DNA from: Acidobacteriota bacterium
GTDB lineage: Bacteria > Acidobacteriota > Terriglobia > Terriglobales > Acidobacteriaceae
Length of the DNA stretch: 64,000 nt
Reading direction: 5' to 3'
Assembly: GCA_018268855.1 (NCBI GenBank)
Contig: JAFDVR010000019.1
Span: 62,001-126,000, forward strand
Shown in pieces: positions 51,637 through 59,152 of the stretch (the first letter of the stretch is position 1; each line of letters starts with the position of its first letter). Both the position numbers and the translations under genes were made by a program. The notes under the pieces are model-generated. The model was not told where the DNA came from. It was given only the letters and a program-made list of their open reading frames with translations, and ran no database searches.

Positions 51637-51998
51637 CGGCTCCAGAACATGCGCGCAGCCGCCAACGCCAGCGCGGCCCCAAAGATGCGGCGCACCACAA
51701 GCTCAGGCAGATGCTGCACCCAGCGCGCGCCGAAGTAGCTGCCTACCGCGAGCCCGCAAGCCAGCAGTGCGCCCATGCGCCAATCCACATTCCGCGCGCG
51801 TGCGTATGGATACAGCGCAAACCACCACACCGGCAGCGCGGCCACAAATAAAGATGTCCCCTGCGCACGCAACTGCGACATACCGAATACAAGCGTCATG
51901 GTAGAGATCAGTAGAATGCCGCTGGTGCCGATCATACCTACGCAGACACCAATAACTGTCCCAACGGACAAGACAATCCACCACGCGACCGCCGTCAT
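51633..51998 (-). CDS. Half-length TSUP (TauE/SafE) membrane protein
   Basis: 121 residues, four membrane helices. Matches one repeat of the sulfite/organosulfonate exporter family: GMIGTSGILLISTMTLVFGM, AQGTSLFVAALPVWWFAL, then a VDWRMGALLACGLAVGSYFGA helix and LPELVVRRIFGAALALAAAR. Full members have two such repeats (about 250 residues), so this one would have to dimerise. It overlaps both ftsI (upstream) and murE (downstream) by four bases, so it is fully embedded in the dcw operon. Whether it transports an anion or has a wall-related role is open. Confidence 0.8.
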   Translation of the reverse strand: MTAVAWWIVLSVGTVIGVCVGMIGTSGILLISTMTLVFGMSQLRAQGTSLFVAALPVWWFALYPYARARNVDWRMGALLACGLAVGSYFGARWVQHLPELVVRRIFGAALALAAARMFWSR

Positions 51999-54295
51999 CG
52001 CGCGAACCGCACCACGATCTCCGTGCCTTCCGGCACCATCGTTCCAGCAGCGGGCACCTGTTCCGCCGCAAGTCCGCTGCCCACAGGCTGTATGCGCAGT
52101 CCGGCTGCGCGCGCACGCTCCAGCGCAGTGCGTAATGCTGAACCTGTCAGCACAGGCACTGCTACCTTGTGTTCTGAACTCACCACAATCGCGCCATCAG
52201 GACGAGGCTGTTGCTTTATCGGTGCAGCGGACCGCTTGTCCCCATCCTCTCCAAACGCCGCACCGCCATGCGCTTTGAAGGCAGACATCAGCTTCTCCGG
52301 CAACGCGCTGAACACAGTCTTCTTTTCACGCGCAGGCACAGCCGCCGCCGCAACCGGCACCGTCGCGCCCGCAACTGGAGTAGCATCATTGCCGCGCAGT
52401 GGATCGTCCGCGGGCAAAGAGTTTACCTCAGCAAACAGCGCATTCAAATCGCCGATCTCCTCCGAAGGATGTTCCTCAAGCGGTGGCTTTGCAGGCGCGG
52501 CGCCCTTCTTTGCCACGTTTAGCGGTTGATCGTGCGGCACGCCAAGATACTCCAGCGTCTGTTGCGCTACTTCGGCAAACACCGGCGCGCTCGTTTCCGA
52601 TCCATACCGTGTTCCCACCTGGGGATCGTCAATAATCACGGCGACCGAGATAGCGGGGCTGCTTACCGGAGCAATGCCAGCAAAGCTGGCGACTGTTCGC
52701 GTATGCGAATAGGTATGCGTGACCGGATCGATCTTCTGCGCGGTTCCTGTTTTGCCACCAGCGCTGTATCCATTCAGAGCAGCGGCGCGGCCGGTCCCTT
52801 CAAGCACAGTGCCGTGCATCATCATGCGCATCTTCGCAGCCGTTAGTTCGCTGATTACGCGGCGAGCGCCATCAGGGGTCTTCGCCGGCAACTGGTGCGA
52901 AGGATGAAACGCAGCCGGACGCATACGTGGATCGCCCTTAAGGTAATCCGTCTCATCCAGCAGAATATGCGGCGGGAGATATGTTCCACCATTCGCAATC
53001 GTGGACACCATTGTGACCAGTTGGATCGGCGTCACCGCTACTTCGTGTCCGATTGCAATGGAGAGAATGCTCGTGGCTTCCCATCTCTTCGCCGGTCGCA
53101 GCAGACCGCGCGTTTCGCTCGGCAGCTCAATTCCTGTGCGGTCACCAAAACCAAATGCCCTGATGTACTCGTAAAATTTCTGATTGCCCAACTTAAGCGC
53201 CATCTTCGCAGCGCCCACATCACTCGAATGCTCCAGTGCGTACTGCACTGTTACTTTGCCAAAACGGTCTGAGCGGTCGTCATGCAGCGTGCGGCCAAAC
53301 ATCGTCATCGCGCCGCCCTGACAATCCACAATGTCGGTCGGCTGCACGCCGGCTCCATCAAGCGCTGCGGCATAGGTCAATAGCTTGAAGGTGGATCCCG
53401 GTTCGTATACATCGCTCACGGCAAGGTTCTTGAGCAGCGCCGGATCCTGATGCTTCAGATCGTTCGGGTTGTAACGTGGCGAGATCGCCAGCGCAAGAAT
53501 CTGGCCGGTGTGCGGGTCCTGCACCACCACTGTTCCGTGCGCCGCCTTCATCTTCTCCACCTGCTTATCCAGTGCGCGCTCGGCGATGTACTGAATGTTG
53601 GCATCAATGGTAAGAATCAGGTTCTGTCCAGGCAGCGGCTCTCGCTCTTCACTATCTAGAACATGGCGCTTCGCATCCACGGCGGTGAGCACACGTCCGG
53701 GCGTGCCGTGCAGGTCCTCGTCAAAGTTGCGTTCCAGGCCGCCGAGCCCGGTGTCGTCTAAACCAACATAGCCGAGCACCTGCGCGCTCAAATCGCCGTT
53801 CGGATAGAAACGTTTAAACTCTTTTTGAAAATAGACACCCTTCAGGTTCAGTTCGCGTACGCGCTGCGCCGTTTCCGGATCGAGTTTTCGTGCCACCCAT
53901 GCAAAGTTTCGCGAAGCCGTGAAGCGTGCAAGGATGCTCTTCTCCGATGTGAACGTATCGCCCGGATCTTTATGCACAACGCTGGCGAGCAACTCTGCCG
54001 CCATCGCGCGATTGTCGCCAAGCTCTGTCGGCACGGCATATACGCTCTGCGCATTCACCGTTACCGCAAGCTCACGCAGATTGCGGTCGTACAACACGCC
54101 GCGCCGTGGAGCAATCTCAAACGTGCGCTGTTGCTGCATGGCTGCGCGCTTTTCCCACTCGCCGTGCTTCACAATCTGCAGCCAGAAAAGACGTCCGCCT
54201 ATCAAGCACGTCCAGAACATAAAAAAGACAGCCACCCAGACAAACCGGATTCTCCGAATCGGAGCGGTCAATGTCTGGCGCGGCTGTCTGTTCAT
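51995..54295 (-). CDS. ftsI: Septal penicillin-binding protein FtsI (class B PBP) with PASTA domain
   Basis: 766 residues, longer than E. coli FtsI (588). One N-terminal membrane helix (about 17-38), dimerisation module (about 60-220), transpeptidase domain (about 240-590) with Ser301-x-x-Lys304 (STFK), Ser357-Ser-Asp359 in the place of the usual SxN, and Lys515-Thr-Gly (KTGTAQ). Then a low-complexity Ala/Pro/Glu linker and one C-terminal PASTA domain (about 700-766: VPVLTGSALRTALERARAAG). It crosslinks septal peptidoglycan with FtsW. It starts 32 bp after ftsL. Confidence 0.95.
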   Translation of the reverse strand: MNRQPRQTLTAPIRRIRFVWVAVFFMFWTCLIGGRLFWLQIVKHGEWEKRAAMQQQRTFEIAPRRGVLYDRNLRELAVTVNAQSVYAVPTELGDNRAMAAELLASVVHKDPGDTFTSEKSILARFTASRNFAWVARKLDPETAQRVRELNLKGVYFQKEFKRFYPNGDLSAQVLGYVGLDDTGLGGLERNFDEDLHGTPGRVLTAVDAKRHVLDSEEREPLPGQNLILTIDANIQYIAERALDKQVEKMKAAHGTVVVQDPHTGQILALAISPRYNPNDLKHQDPALLKNLAVSDVYEPGSTFKLLTYAAALDGAGVQPTDIVDCQGGAMTMFGRTLHDDRSDRFGKVTVQYALEHSSDVGAAKMALKLGNQKFYEYIRAFGFGDRTGIELPSETRGLLRPAKRWEATSILSIAIGHEVAVTPIQLVTMVSTIANGGTYLPPHILLDETDYLKGDPRMRPAAFHPSHQLPAKTPDGARRVISELTAAKMRMMMHGTVLEGTGRAAALNGYSAGGKTGTAQKIDPVTHTYSHTRTVASFAGIAPVSSPAISVAVIIDDPQVGTRYGSETSAPVFAEVAQQTLEYLGVPHDQPLNVAKKGAAPAKPPLEEHPSEEIGDLNALFAEVNSLPADDPLRGNDATPVAGATVPVAAAAVPAREKKTVFSALPEKLMSAFKAHGGAAFGEDGDKRSAAPIKQQPRPDGAIVVSSEHKVAVPVLTGSALRTALERARAAGLRIQPVGSGLAAEQVPAAGTMVPEGTEIVVRFAR

Positions 54296-54327
54296 CGGTG
54301 ACCCTGTAAAACGAAGATGACGAAACG

Positions 54328-54822
54328 CTACTGAACCACGGCGGCAGTGGGCGTAACCTGCGCCAGCACAGGCCCATTCACCGTCGCGTTCGCGCGGACA
54401 ACCTGTCCCGGCTGCGGCATGCTCATGCCGAGCTCCGTCGCAATCTTGTCGATGCGCTCTGGATCGCTCAACTGCGCTTCCGTGAGATGAAGCTGACGAT
54501 TGTCCTCGCGCAGATGCTCTACCTGCTGCTTGGTCGCCTCAATGCGATAACCGTATTCGATGGATGCAAAGTGCTGCCACACATACGTCATCACAAACAT
54601 AAAGAGAATGCCCATCATCACCGCGAACGACCGCATCTCGCGGCGGCGCTCCGGGTCGTCGGCCTTCACCAAACGGCTGTTGTCCAGATGCTTTGTAAAA
54701 AACACTTCAGGAGTAGGTCCGCGTCGCGCACGCTTCTGCGCCTCATACAACATCGAATTGTGGTCGCGGAAGCTCTCCGCGCGGCTGCGCTGCACTCGCA
54801 TTGCCATTGCTTCTGCCGACAT
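54328..54822 (-). CDS. ftsL: Cell division protein FtsL-like
   Basis: 164 residues from ATG at 54822, with GGAGG eight bases upstream; GTG three codons earlier is less likely. A 65-residue basic cytosolic part, one membrane helix (SFAVMMGILFMFVMTYVWQ), then a periplasmic leucine-zipper helix (ATKQQVEHLREDNRQLHLTE) and the SDPERIDKIATELGM end that FtsL and DivIC proteins share. The long N-terminus and the tail after the GM motif are larger than in E. coli. Its place between rsmH and ftsI supports the call. Confidence 0.87.
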   Translation of the reverse strand: MSAEAMAMRVQRSRAESFRDHNSMLYEAQKRARRGPTPEVFFTKHLDNSRLVKADDPERRREMRSFAVMMGILFMFVMTYVWQHFASIEYGYRIEATKQQVEHLREDNRQLHLTEAQLSDPERIDKIATELGMSMPQPGQVVRANATVNGPVLAQVTPTAAVVQ

Positions 54823-54838
54823 ATCGCTCACCTCCGGT

Positions 54839-54930
54839 GAGCAGTTGTTAGATCTTAGTTTTTAGTTGTTAGTAGGTATTTCGGCACTGCAGCCATCCAC
54901 TAACAACTAAGAACTAACAACTAAGAACTG
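54839..54930. repeat. Large palindrome of heptamer units between rsmH and ftsL
   Basis: Left arm 54839-54878 made of TTGTTAG/ATCTTAG/TTTTTAG/TTGTTAG units, right arm 54897-54930 of ACTAACA/ACTAAGA units twice each; the arms are largely complementary around an 18-nt centre. On the minus strand the right arm begins inside rsmH and contains its TAG stop. Related palindrome at 18562. Confidence 0.75.
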
Positions 54931-55823
54931 CTTTTCCTCTCTGCCACTCTCAACTTCGCGCTCCGCGATCGCGGATTGCGTCTCATCTCGTCTTCCGTTG
55001 CCGTCACCGGCTTCTTCGTCACCGGCTCCCAAACACCGTCTTTCATCCCTGCGCGAACGGCGTCTTTCACCATCCGGTCTTCCAGCGAGTGGAAGCTGAT
55101 CACGGCCAGCCGTCCACCCGGTTTGAGCAGCGATGGCGCGCTTTCCAGCAGCGTCCTAATCTCTCCCAGCTCATCATTCACTCGAATTCGGATTGCCTGA
55201 AAGGTCCGCGTCGCAGGATGAATCTTGTCGGATTTCATTGAGGGGGCCGCGGCCGAAATCACTTTGGCAAGTTCTGCCGTAGTCGTTATCGGCCGCGCCC
55301 TCACAATGGCTCTGGCGATTCTCCGCGACCTCCTTTCCTCTCCGAATTCGTAAATCAGGTTGGCGAGTTCTTCCTCGTCCGCCTGATTTACCACTTGCTC
55401 GGCCGTCTCGCCGCTGCGCGTATCCATACGCATGTCCAGCGGACCGTCGGTCCGAAAACTGAATCCTCTGTGCGCCTCGTCAAGCTGCAAACTGCTTACG
55501 CCAAAGTCAGCGAGCAGGCCGTCGAGCGACTTCGCCTCGATCACGTCCTTCGCTTCAGAGAAAGCTCGCGGCTCAAACCGCACCCGCGGCATCTCCGCGC
55601 CAAGCTCGCTTGCCAACTCCGCAAACCGCGCCTGCGCCTTCTCCATCGCTTCGGGGTCGCGATCGAATGCGATCAGCGTTCCCGTGGGGCCAAGCCTGCG
55701 AGCAATCAAACTCGAGTGCCCACCCAGCCCCAGCGTTGCGTCGGCGTACGTTCCGCCTCTGCGCACATTCAGAAGGTCTATTACCTCTTCAAAAAGAACC
55801 GGCACATGATGGGGGCTAAACAT
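54921..55823 (-). CDS. rsmH: 16S rRNA (cytosine-1402 N4) methyltransferase
   Basis: 300 residues. N-terminus HHVPVLFEEVIDLLNVRRGG, SAM-binding YADATLGLGGHSSLIARRLG, then DGLLADFGVSSLQLDEAHRG with FSFRTDGPLDMRMD, and C-terminal GGRLAVISFHSLEDRMVKDA. This is the second gene of nearly all dcw clusters. The last residues (SSS) and the stop come from the heptamer palindrome. Confidence 0.96.
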   Translation of the reverse strand: MFSPHHVPVLFEEVIDLLNVRRGGTYADATLGLGGHSSLIARRLGPTGTLIAFDRDPEAMEKAQARFAELASELGAEMPRVRFEPRAFSEAKDVIEAKSLDGLLADFGVSSLQLDEAHRGFSFRTDGPLDMRMDTRSGETAEQVVNQADEEELANLIYEFGEERRSRRIARAIVRARPITTTAELAKVISAAAPSMKSDKIHPATRTFQAIRIRVNDELGEIRTLLESAPSLLKPGGRLAVISFHSLEDRMVKDAVRAGMKDGVWEPVTKKPVTATEDEMRRNPRSRSAKLRVAERKSSS

Positions 55824-55867
55824 CTCCCCTCCTCATGCGCGCCCCTGGGGGCGTCCAAACCATTCCG

Positions 55868-56308
55868 CTAGATGCCGAGAGCAGCCAGCGCCGCCTCGTC
55901 CTCTGCGTTCAGCGGGGCAGCCTTCAGCTCCGCCTCAAACTCTTCGCGGTTCGCGATCTCCAGGTACGTCTGGACACCGAGCACCACACAATCCGTCGTC
56001 AACTTCGCCGCCTCGCGCAAAATCTGGGGAACAAGAATCCTTCCCTGCGCGTCAATCTCGGCTTCCTGGCCGTAATAGTTCGTTACATCCAGAAACTTCT
56101 TCTTCGCCGCGTTCATCGATGGAATCTCCATCAAAGCGGCCTCAATCTTTTCCCACTCGCGCATCGGATACACCCGCGCGCGCTTCCCGTCCGTGCTGGT
56201 CACGTAAAAGCGGGGGCCATACACCTCATCCGTGCGGCGCTTGAACTCCGAGGGCAGCTTGAGCCGCCCCTTTTCGTCCACCTTCGCGGGATGATTGCCC
56301 CGAAACAT
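55868..56308 (-). CDS. mraZ: Transcriptional regulator MraZ
   Basis: 146 residues. Two tandem SpoVT-AbrB half-domains: FRGNHPAKVDEKGRLKLPSE (1-50) and GQEAEIDAQGRILVPQILRE (about 80-125). MraZ forms a ring and binds DNA repeats upstream of its own gene to repress the dcw operon. Here three 10-bp boxes lie about 95 bp upstream. AGAAGG just before the ATG is the ribosome site. First gene of the cluster. Confidence 0.96.
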   Translation of the reverse strand: MFRGNHPAKVDEKGRLKLPSEFKRRTDEVYGPRFYVTSTDGKRARVYPMREWEKIEAALMEIPSMNAAKKKFLDVTNYYGQEAEIDAQGRILVPQILREAAKLTTDCVVLGVQTYLEIANREEFEAELKAAPLNAEDEAALAALGI

Positions 56309-56400
56309 TTACCTTCTCGCCTCTTCGCCCGAACCTTTTGTGGTGCCGTTGTGCCAGATGGAGCCGAACCACGCTACACTGACCCAGATTTCAAAAGTCT

Positions 56401-56430
56401 TTAGCCCTTTTGGGCCACTTTTGACCACTT
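56401..56430 (-). promoter_or_regulatory. MraZ-box operator, three tandem decamers
   Basis: On the minus strand AAGTGGTCAA, AAGTGGCCCA, AAAGGGCTAA follow each other with an exact 10-bp period (56430 down to 56401). MraZ operators are known as GTGG/TGGG-containing direct repeats with about one helical turn of spacing. The start is 93 bp before the mraZ ATG and just below the candidate promoter, the right place for autorepression. Confidence 0.75.
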
Positions 56431-56438
56431 CGTTCCCC

Positions 56439-56467
56439 ATAATCGATGTAATAGAGGCGGAACGCAA
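56439..56467 (-). promoter_or_regulatory. Candidate promoter of the dcw operon
   Basis: On the minus strand TTGCGT (56462-56467) and GATTAT (56439-56444) with a 17-bp spacer. The match to sigma-70 boxes is partial (TTGnnn and nATnAT). A start about 7 bp downstream would fall right at the first MraZ box. Confidence 0.45.
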
Positions 56468-56707
56468 CAAAGAAATGCAGCAGAAATTACCTGCTTTTCC
56501 CCCAATTTTGTGGAAAACTCTTCTCCTTGGGCTAACGAAACCGCTACCCACTACATTTTGTGTTTAGGAAGGTGAGTCGTTCATGACTTCACACTTGTAT
56601 TAGAACTGGCTTTGACGGTATATGCGAACAAAAAGCGAAACACGCAGCGGAGAAGCAGCCAATCAAGTCCGCTCCGAATGGAACTACGTTGTCATTCCTA
56701 ACTTCCT

Positions 56708-56740
56708 TGTCATTCCGAACGCAGTGAGGAATCTGCTGTT
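56708..56740. repeat. Extragenic repeat (CATTCCGAACGCAGTGAGGAATCT type)
   Basis: TGTCATTCCGAACGCAGTGA continuing GGAATCTGCTG; the ATTCC and GGAAT parts pair. It is preceded by a partial copy (GTCATTCCT at 56691). A distant relative of the GTCATCC elements at 42252 and 7249. Confidence 0.65.
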
Positions 56741-56786
56741 CCGCGATGCGAAGCATCGCCTCGCGCTAAAAGCGCACGGATTAGAA

Positions 56787-56953
56787 GCGGCCTTAGAGGC
56801 TGCTGAAAAAGTCTTTTGAGCAAAAATTGAAGACGGTTTGGGTGACCTCAAACTATCAACAATTTGCCAAACGTCGCTCTGACGGAATCCTATAAAGGGA
56901 CATTTTCATGACAGCTTCCGCAGAAAGACTTTTCAGCAACTTCTTTAGGCCGC
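56787..56953. mobile_element. MITE-like element with about 33-bp terminal inverted repeats
   Basis: Left end GCGGCCTTAGAGGCTGCTGA then AAAAGTCTTTTGAGC; the right end, complemented, reads GCGGCCTAAAGAAGTTGCTG then AAAAGTCTTTCTGCGG. About 25 of 33 positions agree by eye. The 100-bp interior holds no gene. Ends with GGCTGTTGAAAAAGTC-like sequence recall insertion sequences of the IS1182/IS5 kind, so it may be moved by such a transposase encoded elsewhere. No clear target duplication was found. Confidence 0.55.
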
Positions 56954-57005
56954 TGTCTAGCAGAGCCAATAAACGGGCTTTAGCCCTGGGGTTCTCCAAC
57001 AGAAG

Positions 57006-57488
57006 CTACGTCCGCTTCTTCTGCCGCACCACCCAAACCAGGTACACCACGATCAAAACATTCGTCACCAGGATCGCGAGCCGCCACCAATTGGGGTGAA
57101 ATACCAACTCATACAGCTCCCATGGCAAAAAGCTGATGCTCAACCAGAGGGTCAGATATTCAGCCCACACCTTACGCCGGATCAGCCCGATACCTTCCAC
57201 CATCGCGACCGCGGCGTATCCAAATGTGCCGTAGGTAATCTGCCGTAGCCGATGGTGCGTGACCAGTTCCGCTTTATCGATCACAAGAGAGACAAAACGG
57301 TTTTCGGGATCAAACCCACGTGAATCCACCAGGTGCTGTAGCGTCTCTACAAGATCGTGATGAATGAAATGAAGCGCTCCAAACCCTACACCAACAAAAA
57401 AGAGCGACTTCAGCAGCTTAAAGATGCCAATAATCAGGACTCCCCTGTCGCCCTTGTTCATCGTGTGTTGCGCGTGCTCGTGTCCCAT
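57006..57488 (-). CDS. DUF2127 family membrane protein
   Basis: 160 residues from ATG at 57488; GTG at 57497 is an alternative. Four membrane segments in the DUF2127 arrangement: GVLIIGIFKLLKSLFFVGVG, a second near GTFGYAAVAMVEGIGLI, SISFLPWELYELVFHPNWWR and LVTNVLIVVYLVWVVRQ. The motif FLPWELYE with a trailing VYLVW is typical. No biochemical role is known. It is divergent from the fasciclin gene, which starts 160 bp away. Confidence 0.85.
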   Translation of the reverse strand: MGHEHAQHTMNKGDRGVLIIGIFKLLKSLFFVGVGFGALHFIHHDLVETLQHLVDSRGFDPENRFVSLVIDKAELVTHHRLRQITYGTFGYAAVAMVEGIGLIRRKVWAEYLTLWLSISFLPWELYELVFHPNWWRLAILVTNVLIVVYLVWVVRQKKRT

Positions 57489-57649
57489 CTGCTGCACTGA
57501 TGGTACGGGACACCTCTAAGGATGTGTCAATTCGCCGCGCGGACTTCAGCCATCGTCAAAATATCTTCAATCCAATTCGCTACGCCTCGCGTAAGTCATA
57601 CAGAACGCTCTCGAGGGCCGACACATACGCTGCACCAAGGAGATTCGAG

Positions 57650-58207
57650 ATGAAGATGCTCAAGAGCGCGCTGCTCGCAGTGACGATGGCCTCATGTGCG
57701 CTGACCGCGCCTGCCCAGATGAAAGACAACCCAACCGTCGGCGGAGCGCCGATGTATGCCTCCAAAACCATCGTCGCCAACGCAATGAACTCACCTATTC
57801 ACAAAACGCTCGTGGCTGCTGTTAAGGCCGCCGGACTCGTTGATACGCTCAATAGCGCTGGTCCGTTCACTGTCTTCGCGCCGACCGATGCTGCATTCGA
57901 CAAACTGCCTGCGGGCACAGTCGCCAACCTCGTCAAGCCGGAGAACAAAGCTACACTGACGAAGATTCTTACCTATCACGTCGTCGCCGGAAAGATCACA
58001 TCCAAAGAACTCGCGAAGTGGATTAAAAAGAACGGCGGCAAATATGAGATGAAGACCGTTGAGGGCGGCAAGCTCACCGCCACCATGCATGGAAACAACA
58101 TCATGCTTACTGACGAAAAGGGCGGTATGGCCACCATTACAACGGCTGACGTCATGCAAAGCAACGGCGTCATCCATGTGATCGACACCGTCCTGATGCC
58201 GCAGTAA
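57650..58207 (+). CDS. Secreted fasciclin (FAS1)-domain protein
   Basis: 185 residues from ATG at 57650 (AAGGAG seven bases upstream); the frame is open from 57500. Signal peptide LKSALLAVTMASCALTAPAQ. One FAS1 domain (about 45-185): TLVAAVKAAGLVDTLNSAGP then FTVFAPTDAAFDKLPAGTV, LTYHVVAGKI, and NGVIHVIDTVLMPQ at the very end. All signature boxes are present. Such proteins mediate adhesion in the envelope. Followed by a strong terminator. Confidence 0.93.
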   Translation: MKMLKSALLAVTMASCALTAPAQMKDNPTVGGAPMYASKTIVANAMNSPIHKTLVAAVKAAGLVDTLNSAGPFTVFAPTDAAFDKLPAGTVANLVKPENKATLTKILTYHVVAGKITSKELAKWIKKNGGKYEMKTVEGGKLTATMHGNNIMLTDEKGGMATITTADVMQSNGVIHVIDTVLMPQ

Positions 58208-58221
58208 GAGCGGCCTCCTCT

Positions 58222-58262
58222 ACGTAATACGGCACCTCGGAGAAGGTGCCGTATTACGTTTT
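58222..58262 (+). terminator. Strong intrinsic terminator of the fasciclin gene
   Basis: Perfect 16-bp stem ACGTAATACGGCACCT / AGGTGCCGTATTACGT with a CGGAGA loop (58222-58259), followed by TTT then AAG. It lies 14 nt after the stop. Confidence 0.92.
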
Positions 58263-58365
58263 AAGCTGGAGAAGAGAGGCAGGACGCCGATGTGACGTGA
58301 GGGCGTAACTCGTACGCCTGCCCTCTCACCGTGCGCGCCCACAGAGCACGCACGATCTTGTGGTG

Positions 58366-59046
58366 CTACATCTCCGCCCACTGCCGCAGCAGGTTGTGAT
58401 AAATCCCGGTAAGCTTCACAACCTCCGCAGCGCCCGCATCCTTCACAGCCAGCACTTGGATGGATTGATCAAGATCAAACAGGATTCTCCGCTGCTCATC
58501 GCTGCGAATCATGCTCTGCAGCCAGAAGAAGCTAGACACGCGCGCGCCACGTGTTACCGGCGTTACATAGTGCAGACTCGTCGAGGGATACAGAATCATG
58601 TGCCCTGCTGGCAGCTTCACACTCTGCTCGCCATACGTGTCCTGGATGCGCAACTCGCCACCGTCATACTCATCCGGATCGGAAAAGAAGAGCGTGCATG
58701 AAAGGTCCGTGCGAATGCTCTGCCCCGTTGCGCCATGGGAACGGATCGCATTGTCTACATGCGTGCCAAAATCTTGTCCGCCCTCATAGCGATTGAAGAG
58801 CGGCGGAAACACCTTGATGGGAAGCGCTGCCGAACGAAACAAATTATTCGTGCCCAGCGTGCGCAGAATCACCTCGCCCACCTGCCGCGCCACAGGGCTC
58901 GTCTCTGGAATCTGCGAGTTGCGCTTCGTCAACGCAGATTGATGTCCAGCCGTGACCTTGCCATCCACCCAATCCGCAGCATCCAGCGCAGCACGAATCT
59001 GCTTCGTCTGCTCCGCGTCGAAAACGTTAGGAATCGCAATCAGCAT
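58366..59046 (-). CDS. PKHD-type Fe(II)/2-oxoglutarate hydroxylase (PiuC/YbiX-like)
   Basis: 226 residues. N-terminal FDAEQTKQIRAALDAADWVD, then the double-stranded beta helix with iron ligands His96 and Asp98 (GTHVDNA) and His159 (TSLHYV), and 2-oxoglutarate Arg169 (RGARVSSFFW). C-terminal helical part with IYHNLLRQWAEM. In Proteobacteria this gene accompanies a catecholate siderophore receptor (PiuA/Fiu), and the same pair is seen here. Substrate unknown. It is downstream of the receptor gene and may be co-transcribed, with an 84-bp repeat element between. Confidence 0.92.
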   Translation of the reverse strand: MLIAIPNVFDAEQTKQIRAALDAADWVDGKVTAGHQSALTKRNSQIPETSPVARQVGEVILRTLGTNNLFRSAALPIKVFPPLFNRYEGGQDFGTHVDNAIRSHGATGQSIRTDLSCTLFFSDPDEYDGGELRIQDTYGEQSVKLPAGHMILYPSTSLHYVTPVTRGARVSSFFWLQSMIRSDEQRRILFDLDQSIQVLAVKDAGAAEVVKLTGIYHNLLRQWAEM

Positions 59047-59068
59047 AGAATCCTTCTCACATCGCCGT

Positions 59069-59152
59069 TTTGAAGGGGCTGGGCTTCAGCCCAACCATAA
59101 AGGCCCTAAAAGAAACCGGCCTTTAGTCCAGAGTGAACTAAAGCCCTTCAAA
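59069..59152. repeat. Hairpin element with TTTGAAGGG terminal inverted repeats
   Basis: Starts TTTGAAGGGGCTGGGCTTCA at 59069 and ends AAGCCCTTCAAA at 59152, directly abutting the receptor stop; an inner GGCCTTTAGTCC-like arm lies between. Its first 25 bases are identical to 38632-38656. Confidence 0.75.

Larger units (their letters stand above)
56468..57005. other. Intergenic region upstream of mraZ
   Basis: About 540 bp with no gene I can support. It contains an extragenic repeat at 56708-56740, a MITE-like element at 56787-56953 and a GGGCTTTAGCCC hairpin at 56975-56986. Short open frames here are made of these repeats. Confidence 0.6.

Noticed and set aside
56622..56819. 65-codon plus-strand frame upstream of mraZ
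   Set aside because: Made of an extragenic repeat and the end of the MITE-like element.
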